Source: CAWFLT01 sp963816795
GTDB taxonomy: Bacteria; Acidobacteriota; Vicinamibacteria; Vicinamibacterales; SCN-69-37
Length of the DNA stretch: 64,000 bases
Assembly: GCA_963816795.1 (NCBI GenBank)
Contig: CAWFLT010000005.1
Span: 32,043-96,042, forward strand
Reading direction: 5' to 3'
The notes under the pieces are model-generated. The model was not told the origin of the DNA. It saw only the letters and a list, made by a program, of their open reading frames with translations, and did no database searches. Below are positions 48,416 to 57,126 of the stretch, in pieces (position 1 is the first letter of the stretch; every line of letters starts with the position of its first letter). The position numbers were made by a program, and so were the translations under genes.

Positions 48416-49672
48416 ATGCCGTCGGCATTGCGCCAACTGACGCGGGATGCCTGGCTGCTGCTCGCCACCCGATTCGTTCGACTGTTCGCCTACGGTGCGC
48501 TGTCGGTCGTTCTGGTCTTCTACCTCGTCGAGGTCGGACTCACCGAGACGCAAACTGGCCTGCTGCTGACCGCGACGCTGATCGGCGACACCGCCGCTTC
48601 CCTGTTCATGACGACCCGCGCCGATCGGATCGGACGGCGCCGCATGCTGATGATTGGGGCGGCGCTGATGGCGGGTGCCGGATTGGTGTTCGCCTTCACG
48701 GGACAGTGGTGGCTGCTGCTCATCGCCGGCACGATCGGCGTGATCAGCCCGAGCGGCCATGAAGTGGGCCCGTTTCTCTCGATTGAACAGGCGGCGCTCT
48801 CGCAGGTGGTGACCGACCGCACGAGAACCGCGATCTTTGCCTGGTACACGCTCGCCGGTTCTCTGGCGACGGCGGCCGGTGCCCTCGCGGCCGGCACGAC
48901 CGTGCGCCTGCTGCAACAGACCACGCTCGCGCCGGTCGGCACCTATCGGGCCGTCGTCGTGATGTACGCCGCACTGGGCGTCGTGCTGGCGATCCTGTTC
49001 GCGCGGTTATCAGCGGCATCGGAATCGGGCACGGCCGGCGACCGGCGCGGGGCGCGAGCGCCACTCGCAGGCATGTCCGGACTCAATCGGTCAGGCCCCG
49101 TCGTCCGGAAGCTCTCCGCCCTGTTTGCGCTGGATTCCTTCGGCGGCGGCTTTGTCATTCAAAGCTTCGCGGCGTACTGGTTCTATCTGCGATTTGGCGT
49201 CACGCCGGAATCGCTCGGCGGGATCTTCTTCTTTGCCAACATCCTCGCCGGATTGTCGGCGCTCGTCGCCGCCCGGTTGGCGTCGCGATTCGGCCTGGTG
49301 ACCACCATGGTGGCCACGCACCTGCCCTCGAACGTGCTGCTCATCCTGGTGCCGCTGATGCCAACGCTGCCGCTGGCGATCGGTGTGCTGCTGTTGCGGT
49401 TCAGCATCAGCCAGATGGACGTGCCGGCCAGGCAGTCGTACGTGATGGCCGTGGTGACGCCCGAGGAGCGATCGGCCGCGGCCGGCGTCACGGGCGTGGC
49501 GCGGACGCTGGGTGCCGCAATCAGTCCGTTGTTCGTCGGTGCCTTCTTCGCCCGGCCAGACCTGATCAATCTGCCGTTCTTCATCGCCGGCAGTCTGAAG
49601 ATCGTGTACGACCTGCTGCTCTACCGGGCGTTCATCGGCGTTCGCCCGCCGGAGGAACTGCCCCCGTCGTGA
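48416..49672 (+). CDS. MFS transporter
   Basis: 418 residues, intact, with about twelve membrane helices in two halves. The MFS loop motif after helix 2 is MTTRADRIGRRRMLMIGAA. The second half includes FFFANILAGLSALVAARLAS and IGVLLLRFSISQMDVPARQS. The segment MDVPARQSYVMAVVTPEERS is typical of drug- or sugar-efflux-like MFS members. Substrate unknown. It overlaps by 41 bases at its 3' end with the convergent WD40-like gene. It may share a transcript with the DUF1207 gene. Confidence 0.85.
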   Translation: MPSALRQLTRDAWLLLATRFVRLFAYGALSVVLVFYLVEVGLTETQTGLLLTATLIGDTAASLFMTTRADRIGRRRMLMIGAALMAGAGLVFAFTGQWWLLLIAGTIGVISPSGHEVGPFLSIEQAALSQVVTDRTRTAIFAWYTLAGSLATAAGALAAGTTVRLLQQTTLAPVGTYRAVVVMYAALGVVLAILFARLSAASESGTAGDRRGARAPLAGMSGLNRSGPVVRKLSALFALDSFGGGFVIQSFAAYWFYLRFGVTPESLGGIFFFANILAGLSALVAARLASRFGLVTTMVATHLPSNVLLILVPLMPTLPLAIGVLLLRFSISQMDVPARQSYVMAVVTPEERSAAAGVTGVARTLGAAISPLFVGAFFARPDLINLPFFIAGSLKIVYDLLLYRAFIGVRPPEELPPS

Positions 49673-50747
49673 TTCCGATCGTGTCGCGGCGCGCCGGCGC
49701 TTTCGTGAAGTCGTACAAGAAGAGTCCGTATCCGATGCCCGCCGCCACTCCCGACCGGCCCATTTGAAATGCCATGTAGCGCCCGTCGTCGCTGACCACC
49801 GGATTGGACGAACGATACGTGGGCACATCCGCAAAGTAGGTGAGACGCTCCGTCGCACCACTGCCATCCAGTTTCAGTTTGTGAATGTCAGCCCGGTCGA
49901 AGCCCTTCCCGGCCGGGTTGTGCTTGTCGGATTCGACGGTCGTGAATTCACCTGACGGAAAGATGCCCTCCGGCTCGTCGTACACACCGGGACCATTTGA
50001 ATAGTTCGTCAGCTTCCCCGTTGTCAGATCGACACCAAAGACTTCTCCCTGCTGGTAGTCGTAGGCGCTGAAGATCAGTTCTCGCTCCTGGGGCGGGCGG
50101 TAGTTTTGCGGCTCGAGAGTCGCCCGGAAGGAGAGGTCGCGACTGTCGAGAATCTTGCGCTGATTGACCAGTTTCGGCACGCCGGCCTCGTACACGATGT
50201 CGGCTTCGTGGATCTGCGAGGAGCCCGGGGGCATGTCGCCGCCGGGGAATTGCGCCGCTCGATACGACCACGCGATGTGCATCCGCGTGCGGGAGGGCAC
50301 CGGGCCTTCCGCCGCCTTGACGCCGAGAGGCTGAGGACGAGCGGTGCCGGCGGGATCGAGCACGAACAGCCAGCAGTTGGTGCGCGCGGCGCCGACGTTG
50401 GCGGGGCTGAACTCGGTCGGACCCGACAACAGAATGTGGCCGTTCGCCAGATAGAGTGCGCGGGTGAAGCCGTGATGCGGAAAGTGCGCAGTCAGGTTGC
50501 GGATGACCCCGGTCCCGAGATCGATCTCCATGGCGTCGCCAAACGTCTTGGACAGAAACAGCACGCGCTTGCTGTCGAGCGAGAACTCGGCGCGTTCACC
50601 GAACCCCGTGAGCTTCCGGATGTGCGGTGGCAGGTTCTGATCGGGCGGAACCACGCCGGCCGGCGCGGCAGGTGGCGCTTGCTGGCCACCGATCGACACG
50701 AACAGCAGCGCGGCTACGCCGGCCAAGGCGATGGGAGGCAGGGACAT
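49632..50747 (-). CDS. Secreted WD40/PD40-like beta-propeller protein
   Basis: 371 residues, ATG at 50747. A signal peptide (IALAGVAALLFVSIGGQQ) is followed by blades with the pattern of TolB-like propellers: AEFSLDSKRVLFLSKTFG, ELIFSAYDYQQGEVFGVD, EGIFPSGEFTTVESDK and PVVSDDGRYMAFQMGRSGV. It probably works in the periplasm as a binding or hydrolase-like propeller. The final residues overlap the convergent MFS gene, which is unusual but possible. A palindromic repeat lies just upstream of its start. Confidence 0.75.
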   Translation of the reverse strand: MSLPPIALAGVAALLFVSIGGQQAPPAAPAGVVPPDQNLPPHIRKLTGFGERAEFSLDSKRVLFLSKTFGDAMEIDLGTGVIRNLTAHFPHHGFTRALYLANGHILLSGPTEFSPANVGAARTNCWLFVLDPAGTARPQPLGVKAAEGPVPSRTRMHIAWSYRAAQFPGGDMPPGSSQIHEADIVYEAGVPKLVNQRKILDSRDLSFRATLEPQNYRPPQERELIFSAYDYQQGEVFGVDLTTGKLTNYSNGPGVYDEPEGIFPSGEFTTVESDKHNPAGKGFDRADIHKLKLDGSGATERLTYFADVPTYRSSNPVVSDDGRYMAFQMGRSGVAAGIGYGLFLYDFTKAPARRDTIGITTGAVPPAGERR

Positions 50748-50772
50748 GTGCGCACTCTACACCGTCGGCGTT

Positions 50773-50853
50773 GGGGTCAGACCGGGGTCAGACCGGGGTC
50801 AGACCCTAACCCCCAGGGGTCTGACCCCGGTCTGACCCGGTCTGACCCCGGTC
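50773..50853. repeat. Palindrome of three GGGGTCAGACC units and their inverted copies
   Basis: Three tandem GGGGTCAGACC words, an 11-base loop, then three inverted GGTCTGACCCC words. The stem is long and nearly perfect. It lies between the receiver-gene stop at 50852 and the propeller-gene start at 50747, so a transcript leaving the receiver gene would form a strong hairpin. Confidence 0.85.
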
Positions 50854-51277
50854 ACCCGCGCACGCGCTGGAGTGAGTCAAGCACGTCGTGGAGTTGCCAG
50901 GCGAGGGCCTGAGGCGAGCACGGGGTGCGCACGATTCGATCGAAGCCGGCGTCGGCCAATTGCGTGTTCGACGCAGTGAAGAGCTCGCCGCTCAACGCCA
51001 GGCAGGCCGCACCCGCTGTCCGCGCGTCGTCGCGCACTCGGCGCAGAAACTGCACGACCGATTCGCCAAGCGGCGTGACGTCGAGGACGATCGCCTCGGG
51101 ACGGACGCGACAGGCCCGTTCGAAGGCATCGTCGACGGAACCGGCGATGGCTGGCTGGAATCCGAACGCGAGCAGGCCGAACGCGTACGTCGCCAGCGAG
51201 TCCGCGTGGTCGCTGACGACGAGAACTACCGCGGGCTGGTTTCCGGACCGGGTGTCGACACGATGTTCGACAGCCAA
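50852..51277 (-). CDS. Degenerate receiver-domain protein
   Basis: 141 residues from a TTG at 51277; no ATG or GTG is better placed. The fold follows a receiver: VVLVVSDHADSLATYAFGLL, AIVLDVTPLGESVVQFL, CLALSGELF and a final helix. The phosphoacceptor Asp (VLDV) is present, but the acidic pair is reduced to SDHAD and the conserved Lys is replaced in FDRIVRTPCSP. It may therefore be a pseudo-receiver working without normal phosphotransfer. It lies 76 bases downstream of the FHA-PP2C gene on the same strand and is probably cotranscribed with it. Confidence 0.68.
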   Translation of the reverse strand: MAVEHRVDTRSGNQPAVVLVVSDHADSLATYAFGLLAFGFQPAIAGSVDDAFERACRVRPEAIVLDVTPLGESVVQFLRRVRDDARTAGAACLALSGELFTASNTQLADAGFDRIVRTPCSPQALAWQLHDVLDSLQRVRG

Positions 51278-51353
51278 GCTGCCACGTTACCAAGGCCGAC
51301 AACGGCAATACTGTCGGCTTGGCGACAGTTCTTCAACGTCGGGGACACTGCGC

Positions 51354-53003
51354 TCATCGCTCGCCTGAGAGCGCCGGCCGGTCCCTCACGCCCGAAACCC
51401 CACGGTAGCGGATCGCCATCAGCGTGACGTCGTCGTTCTGAGCCGTCCCAGCCGTGTGCCGCTGCACCGCGTCGATGACCGCGTCCACGAGCGCCTGCGC
51501 GTTGCCCGTTCCAGCCTGCGCAATCGCGTCCAGCAGACGCGATTCACCAAACTCTTCCTCTGCGGCATCGACGGCCTCGGTCACGCCGTCACTGTAGACG
51601 ACGACGGCGTCGCCGGAATCGAGCGACACCTCCGCCTGTTCATAGCGCGCGGCGTCGAACAAGCCGCAGACAGGCCCTCCACATTCCAGCCGCTGCACGC
51701 CGGTCGCGCTGACGATGACTGGCGGGCAGTGACCGGCATTGCAGTACGTCAGCCTGCCGTCCTCGCTGATGACGCCCAGGAACAGGGTCACGAATTGCAC
51801 CTCGAGGGCGTGCAGGCACAGGGCCTGGTTGATGGTCGTGATGATCGACGCGGGGCCCTCCGCAAACTGACCCTTCGAGGCAAACGCGAACATGCCTTGC
51901 ATCATCGCGCTCAACAACGCCGCCGGCGGCCCCTTGCCGGCCACGTCGCCGAGCGCAAAGCTGAACGCGGGACTGGCCTGCCGCGGATAGTCGAAGAAAT
52001 CGCCGCCGATCGACCGGCATGGCCTGGACGTGGCGGCGGCTTCGACGAACGCCAGGGTCATCGTCGGCCGCGGTAGCAGCGACTGCTGAAGCAGGTAGGC
52101 CAGCCGCAGCTCCTGATCGATGCGCGTCTTCTCGAGTTGCTGGCGGTACAGCCGGGCGTTCTCGATCGCGAGGGACGCCTCGGCCGCCAACGTTTCAAGC
52201 GCCGATTGGGTGACCGGCGAGACCATGGAGCCGCGTCCTGTCCCGTCCAGGTACAGCACGCCGAGCCGCCGTTCCTCCGGCGCAACCTCGCCGGCGTCGA
52301 CCAGGCGGACCAAGTGCAGCGGCACGCAGATGATGTGCCGGATGCCCAGATCCCGCGTCGCCGCATGGTCATCCGCAACGCCGTCGGCGGAGAGATCCTG
52401 GAGCACGAGCGTCTGGCCCGTGCGAAACACTTCGGTCGGCACCTGCCGGCTCGTTTCGAACGTCACATCGGTCAACGCCTGTCCGGTTGGACCACGGCCC
52501 ATCCGGAATTCCAGCTGTCCGTCGGTCCCGGCGAGCATGACAAACCCGCGTTCCGCGTGGGTCAACTCGAGCGCGGCGTCGAGAAGCAGCGCGAGCACAT
52601 CCTGGAGGAGACGGCCCGCACCGAGTCCGCGCAGCCGCTCCAGCAGCTCCGTCATCTGACGAAGGCCTTCCCGCGGGTTCGGCGTCGCTTCGACCGTCGA
52701 GTCGTCGGCGCCCAGGAACACCAGCGTGGTGCCGCCAGCCCGGCCAAGACGGATCTCATCGCCGGGGCGGAGCTCGCATTCGGTGACCGGTTCCCCGCCG
52801 ACGAAGGTGCCGTATCGGGATTGGCGGTCGCGGATCAGGTATCGGCCATTCTGCTCGACGATCTCGGCGTGCTCGCGCGAGACTTCGGCGGCGCCAAGAC
52901 GCAGGTGGTTCGTCTCGCGGCGGCCCATCGTGAACGGGGTCTGCGCGATGACGACGTTCCAGTTGCCGAGGACGTCACGGACCTGCAGGCGCGGATGGCG
53001 CAC
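51354..53003 (-). CDS. FHA-GAF-PP2C (SpoIIE-type) phosphatase
   Basis: 549 residues, intact, GTG at 53003. Residues about 1-95 are an FHA domain (FTMGRRETNHLRL, VSREHAEI, SRYGTFVGGEP) that would bind phosphothreonine. Residues about 110-300 are a GAF sensor domain. Residues about 310-540 are a PP2C phosphatase with SIGGDFFDY, LGDVAGKGPPAALLSAMMQG, VVVYSDGVTEAVDA and AQNDDVTLM, which together supply the metal-binding acids. RsbU-like phosphatases of this build control partner-switching of sigma factors. No anti-sigma gene is seen nearby; the following degenerate receiver may be a partner. Confidence 0.87.
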   Translation of the reverse strand: MRHPRLQVRDVLGNWNVVIAQTPFTMGRRETNHLRLGAAEVSREHAEIVEQNGRYLIRDRQSRYGTFVGGEPVTECELRPGDEIRLGRAGGTTLVFLGADDSTVEATPNPREGLRQMTELLERLRGLGAGRLLQDVLALLLDAALELTHAERGFVMLAGTDGQLEFRMGRGPTGQALTDVTFETSRQVPTEVFRTGQTLVLQDLSADGVADDHAATRDLGIRHIICVPLHLVRLVDAGEVAPEERRLGVLYLDGTGRGSMVSPVTQSALETLAAEASLAIENARLYRQQLEKTRIDQELRLAYLLQQSLLPRPTMTLAFVEAAATSRPCRSIGGDFFDYPRQASPAFSFALGDVAGKGPPAALLSAMMQGMFAFASKGQFAEGPASIITTINQALCLHALEVQFVTLFLGVISEDGRLTYCNAGHCPPVIVSATGVQRLECGGPVCGLFDAARYEQAEVSLDSGDAVVVYSDGVTEAVDAAEEEFGESRLLDAIAQAGTGNAQALVDAVIDAVQRHTAGTAQNDDVTLMAIRYRGVSGVRDRPALSGER

Positions 53004-53046
53004 GGCACGATGAGTCTACCGGAATCTCGAGGTCCGGGACGACGGC

Positions 53047-53460
53047 CTACCGGGTCTCGCTCGATTGTGGCGCCTCGAGATTCCGCTTCAGCGCCGCCGT
53101 CCCCTGTTCGATGAGTTGAGCGAGGTTCGCACGGACGTCCTCGGGAAGGAAGTCGGTGACCCACACAAACACGCTGCGCCCTGCTCCCGCCTCGATGATC
53201 TGCATCGACGCGTGGTGGTACGTCATGCCAGGACCGTCGACGGCAGCATAGGCCACGCGCCGGCGGCGATCGTCGACGTCGAGGATGCGCTCGTGCAGCA
53301 CCATGCCGTTCGCGAATTTCACGATTCGATTGTCGCCGTCGAGTTGACACCCGCTGAGCACGGGCGCGAACAGCGCGTCCGTCTGTCCGACTTGACGCAA
53401 CGCCGCCCACGCCTGATCTGCACTCACGTCGACGGAGATTTCCTGATGGATGGATGCCAT
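53047..53460 (-). CDS. SRPBCC (polyketide-cyclase/START-like) family protein
   Basis: 137 residues, intact, ATG at 53460 with GAGGAGATG just upstream. It opens IHQEISVDVSADQAWAALRQ, the usual first strand and helix of SRPBCC proteins. MVLHERILDVDDRRRRVAYA and HHASMQIIEAGAGRSVFVW follow, then a C-terminal helix. The fold forms a hydrophobic pocket that binds small lipophilic ligands. No residues single out a known enzyme. It lies between the FHA-PP2C gene and the TIR gene. Confidence 0.8.
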   Translation of the reverse strand: MASIHQEISVDVSADQAWAALRQVGQTDALFAPVLSGCQLDGDNRIVKFANGMVLHERILDVDDRRRRVAYAAVDGPGMTYHHASMQIIEAGAGRSVFVWVTDFLPEDVRANLAQLIEQGTAALKRNLEAPQSSETR

Positions 53461-53495
53461 GACTCATCTCCTCTCGCCATGATCATCGCAGACTC

Positions 53496-54995
53496 CTAAC
53501 GGCCTTTCCTGACTGACTTCACGATCTGCTGGCTGAGCCGATTCATCTCGGTCATGTTGGCGTTGTACTTCGTCATCGTTTCGTTCCAAGCGCTCATGGC
53601 CTTCAGATACTCGGGACTCTGACGCTCGCCAGCCGTCTTGCCTTCGCGTATCCCCGTGCCGACGATTTGAAGGAGCTGGGCCTGAAGATCGCGGTTCTCC
53701 GTGGCCAGTGTGTAGAAGCGCTCGAAGTCCGGCGACACCTGGCTGCCCGCGAGCGCATCGAATGACGGCTTCATTTTGAGATAGGCCGCCGTGCCAGACT
53801 CGGCGATCTTCTCTGCTTCGTCGTACCTGTTGTTGTTCATGTGCTGCGGGAGTTCGCCGACCGACTTGCCGACGGTCCCCACGACATCCCAGACGGCCCG
53901 CACATGCGTCACGCCCGGCTCGAACTCCAGGACGTACTCGAGCACGTCGTTCAGTTCTTTGACGGTGCTGACGAAATACGCCTGACCTCCGACCGCATCG
54001 CTTATCTGTTTGACGCCGCTCTGCTCCTCCGCGGGCACGGCCAGGCCGATCATGCGCACTTCGAGGGTGATCTGCTGCCCTGCGCGTTGATACGCTTCAA
54101 TGCGTTCCTTGATCTCCCGCAGCGCTTCCTCCTGACACTTGTCGGCGTGGCCGGTGAGCACGACGATCCGTTTCGTGTTGGGAAGCGGCTGGAGGTCGGC
54201 GAGCGCCGAGATGACGCCCGCGGCCAGGGCCGGCTGACCACGAGGTCGCAGGTTGTCCGCCGCTCTGACGATGCGCGAGCGCCGGTTGGTGCCGAACGAC
54301 ACCAGCAGCCGGCTTTCGTCGTCCTGATGGCACTCGCCCCCAAAAGCTCTCAGTGCCAGGTTTTCAGAGGGAGGTAGCGTGCGAGAGCGAAGCGATTCGA
54401 TCGCGGCGCTGAGCTTGCTCGGCGCAGTATCGAACGGCGCGCCCATGCCCTGAGACGTATCAATGACGATTTCCTGGCTCATGATCGGCGCCGGCCGGTT
54501 CAGCCACTGGATGACCGGATAGGCGGCGAGGAGCACGCCGGCCACGAGGATGGCCGCTGCCAGGCGCAGCTTTTGCGACGGGGACTTGGGGATCTTCGCG
54601 CGCTGCTTTGGCGGCCTGCCCAGCGCTTCAGTCACGCCGGCGATGAGTTTGTCGACGTCTTCGACCTTGCCGCCGCGCCATCCGACAAGGTTGACGGCCT
54701 GCTGTCCACTGAATCCGAGCGGCAGCTCGACCTCGTCGATACGGACCGGAACCAGGCGCGACCGGCCGCGCTCCGCTTCCTCTTTGACCCAGTCGCTGTC
54801 GACGGACGCTTCGGACCAGAGCACGACCACGGCGCCGGCCTTGTCGAGCTCCCCCTGAAGCACGTCACGCCAGTCCGCCGCCGCTTTGATCTGGCCGTCC
54901 CAGAAGACCGACCAACCGCAGCTCGACAGCAGATCGGCGAACAGCTTCGCGCGCGATCGATCCGGGTTGGCGTAGCTGAGAAAGATGTCTGCCAC
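53496..54995 (-). CDS. TIR domain, membrane helix and von Willebrand A-like domain protein
   Basis: 499 residues from GTG at 54995 (VADIFLSYANPDRSRAKLFA), where the TIR domain begins. Residues about 1-130 are the TIR domain; SEASVDSDWVKEEAERG includes the conserved Glu region of catalytic bacterial TIRs. A membrane helix (LAAAILVAGVLLAAYPVI) is near residue 160. Then comes a vWA-like domain with EIVIDTSQGMGAPF, an incomplete MIDAS (Asp and Ser present, final Ser replaced by Gly), and a C-terminal helical part. The layout puts TIR inside and vWA outside the cytoplasm. It could be a signalling or immunity protein; no partner defence gene is seen. Confidence 0.75.
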   Translation of the reverse strand: MADIFLSYANPDRSRAKLFADLLSSCGWSVFWDGQIKAAADWRDVLQGELDKAGAVVVLWSEASVDSDWVKEEAERGRSRLVPVRIDEVELPLGFSGQQAVNLVGWRGGKVEDVDKLIAGVTEALGRPPKQRAKIPKSPSQKLRLAAAILVAGVLLAAYPVIQWLNRPAPIMSQEIVIDTSQGMGAPFDTAPSKLSAAIESLRSRTLPPSENLALRAFGGECHQDDESRLLVSFGTNRRSRIVRAADNLRPRGQPALAAGVISALADLQPLPNTKRIVVLTGHADKCQEEALREIKERIEAYQRAGQQITLEVRMIGLAVPAEEQSGVKQISDAVGGQAYFVSTVKELNDVLEYVLEFEPGVTHVRAVWDVVGTVGKSVGELPQHMNNNRYDEAEKIAESGTAAYLKMKPSFDALAGSQVSPDFERFYTLATENRDLQAQLLQIVGTGIREGKTAGERQSPEYLKAMSAWNETMTKYNANMTEMNRLSQQIVKSVRKGR

Positions 54996-55116
54996 GAGCC
55001 CTCTTTGTGAGAATCCGGCGGATTGTAGCACCCGCGCCGCCGCGCGACGCCCTGAACATTCGTGATCGATCTGAGGGCGTTGTCCGATACGCTCTCGTGA
55101 GCAGGGAGGCGCCATC

Positions 55117-56466
55117 ATGCACCGTCGCGACTTCATCAAGAAGACGAGCGCCGCGTTCGCGCTGGCGGGCGTGCCCAGATACGTCGAACAGCTCGGCGAG
55201 ATGCGCAAGCGCGTCGGGCTGATCGGCAGCGGCTGGTACGGCAAGAGCGATCTGCTCCGGCTGGTGCAGGTCGCGCCGGTGGACGTCGTGTCGCTCTGCG
55301 ACGTCGATCGGCAGATGCTGGCCAATGCCGCCGCGCTCGTCGCGACGCGCCAGGTCTCGAAGAAGGCGCCGCGAACCTACACCGACTATCGCGAGATGCT
55401 GCGCGCGCGCGATCTCGATCTCGTGCTGATCGACCCGCCGGACCACTGGCACGCGCTGCCGATGATCGAGGCGGTCCGCTCGGGGCTGGACGTCTGGGTC
55501 CAGAAACCGATCGGGGTGGATGTCGTCGAGGGGCAGGCGATGCTGGCGGCGGCGCGGAAGTACAAGCGGGTCGTCCAGGTCGGCATGCAGCGCCGCAGCA
55601 CGCCACATCTGGTCACCGCGCGCGACCGCATCATCCGCGAAGGCCGGCTCGGGACGGTCGGCCTCGTCGAGATCTACTGCTATTACCGGATGCGCGCGAC
55701 CTCGAATCCGCCGGAGACTCCCCCGCCCGCCGATCTCGACTACGAGATGTGGACGGGGCCGGCGCCGATGCGGCCGTACACCTCGCTCGTGCATCCGCGC
55801 AGCTGGCGCGCGTTCATGGAATACAGCAACGGCATCGTCGGCGACATGTGCGTCCACATGCTCGACATGGTGCGCTGGATGCTCGACCTCGGGATGCCGA
55901 CGCGGGTGAGCTCGTCGGGCGGCATCCTGGTCGACAAGAAGAGCCAGGCCAACATCACCGACACGCAGACGGCGACCTTCGAGTACCCCAATCTGCGAGT
56001 CGTGTGGACGCACCGGAGCTGGGGCGATCCGCCCGATCCGAGGTATCCGTGGGGCGCGACGATCTACGGCGACCGCGGCACGCTCAAAGCGAGCGTCATG
56101 GGGTACGACTTCGTGCCGACCGGCAAGGGCGGCACGCCCGTACGCGAGGACGTGCAGTACGAGCTCGACCAGTACCCCGAGGATCGCACGGAGAAGGAGC
56201 TCGAAACGCACGTCGCCCCCGCGATTCGCGGGCACATGAAGAACTTCCTCGAGTGCATCGCCTCGCGCGAGCGGCCGGTCGCGGACATCGAGGAGGGCTA
56301 CATCTCGACCACGGCCTGCATCCTGGCGAATCTTTCGCTGCAGTTGGGCCGTTCGCTGACCTGGGATCACGCGGCAGGCCGGGTCGTCGGCGACGACCAG
56401 GCCAACGCACTCCTGCGGCGGCCGTACCGGTCGCCGTGGGTCCATCCCGATCCGGCGACGGTTTAG
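55117..56466 (+). CDS. Gfo/Idh/MocA family oxidoreductase with twin-arginine-like leader
   Basis: 449 residues, intact. MHRRDFIKKTSAAFALAG is a Tat-type leader, so the enzyme is probably exported. The NAD(P)-binding start is KRVGLIGSGWYGKSDLLRLV. The family substrate-site motif is VQKPIGVDVVEGQAML, equivalent to the EKP motif with Gln in place of Glu. Later segments are NGIVGDMCVHMLDMVRWML and AIRGHMKNFLECIASRERPV. Exported members of the family are common in Planctomycetes and Acidobacteriota and act on sugars or glycosides. It stands alone, divergent from the TIR gene, and is followed by a dispersed repeat. Confidence 0.85.
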   Translation: MHRRDFIKKTSAAFALAGVPRYVEQLGEMRKRVGLIGSGWYGKSDLLRLVQVAPVDVVSLCDVDRQMLANAAALVATRQVSKKAPRTYTDYREMLRARDLDLVLIDPPDHWHALPMIEAVRSGLDVWVQKPIGVDVVEGQAMLAAARKYKRVVQVGMQRRSTPHLVTARDRIIREGRLGTVGLVEIYCYYRMRATSNPPETPPPADLDYEMWTGPAPMRPYTSLVHPRSWRAFMEYSNGIVGDMCVHMLDMVRWMLDLGMPTRVSSSGGILVDKKSQANITDTQTATFEYPNLRVVWTHRSWGDPPDPRYPWGATIYGDRGTLKASVMGYDFVPTGKGGTPVREDVQYELDQYPEDRTEKELETHVAPAIRGHMKNFLECIASRERPVADIEEGYISTTACILANLSLQLGRSLTWDHAAGRVVGDDQANALLRRPYRSPWVHPDPATV

Positions 56467-56477
56467 GAGTCTGCAGG

Positions 56478-56553
56478 ACGTAGGGCGGGCCGGGTTGGGG
56501 CCCGCCCAACTGCACGCGGATTACAGCCCAATCCGCGCTACGCGTTTGGAAAA
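56478..56553. repeat. Two-hairpin dispersed repeat, copy B
   Basis: Second copy of the element at 1044-1118, in the same orientation, with one added C in the first hairpin and small changes in the second. Both copies begin ACGTAGGGCGGGCCGGG and end CGCGTTTGGAAA. It lies between convergent genes (oxidoreductase and DinB). Confidence 0.8.
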
Positions 56554-56567
56554 CGCCCCAGAGATCT

Positions 56568-57030
56568 TTACGGTTCGTCGCCGCTCGGCCCGTAAATCTG
56601 CGGGACGGTCGACCCCATCGGGCGCAGATAGGTCGTGATCTGTCCGCGGTGGTGCACGATGTCGAAGAGAAAGCTCCACGCGATCGGCGACGCCGGACGC
56701 CGTGTGCCAAAGAAGTCGAGCGTGCCGTCCCACCGGGCGTCGGGCAGCGCCCTCCATCGCCGCACGATGTCCGCGCTCTGCCGTTCGTAGACGTCGAGCA
56801 GCCTCTTTCATCGTGGCGGGCGCTGCCGGCGGCGTCCACTCCGCCTTGCCGCTCTCCAGCGCGTCGATGATCATCTTCTCCTCGCAGACGATCTGCCAGG
56901 CGATCTCACTCGCCGTGCGCGACTTCGGATCGGGCCGGTAGTCGGAGCCTTCGGGAATCCGGGCAATCACGTTGCGCGTCGTCTTCGCCTCGTCTTCCCA
57001 GAATTTCGTGAAGAGCGTTCGTTCGTGCAT
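56568..57030 (-). CDS. DinB/YfiT-like four-helix protein, one frameshift
   Basis: About 154 residues from ATG at 57030 (MHERTLFTKFWEDEAKTTRN). DinB-like segments are SEIAWQIVCEEKMIIDALE, then after a slip near 56810 SADIVRRWRALPDARWDG and WSFLFDIVHHRGQITTYLRP with the metal-binding His pair expected in the last helix. The protein ends STVPQIYGPSGDEP. DinB-like proteins are often thiol transferases using mycothiol or bacillithiol, or uncharacterised damage-induced proteins. Function here is unassigned. Confidence 0.75.
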
Positions 57031-57126
57031 GCGACCTCCCGGCAGCCCATGGTAGCGCAATGCGCCGCGCCGGACCAATATAATCACGCCACCCCCATCC
57101 CGCTCCCCTGGCTCGAGGAGGACGAA

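Noticed and set aside
50773..50853. CRISPR array
   Set aside because: The repeated units are directly adjacent without spacers and are mirrored as inverted copies, so this is a palindromic repeat.
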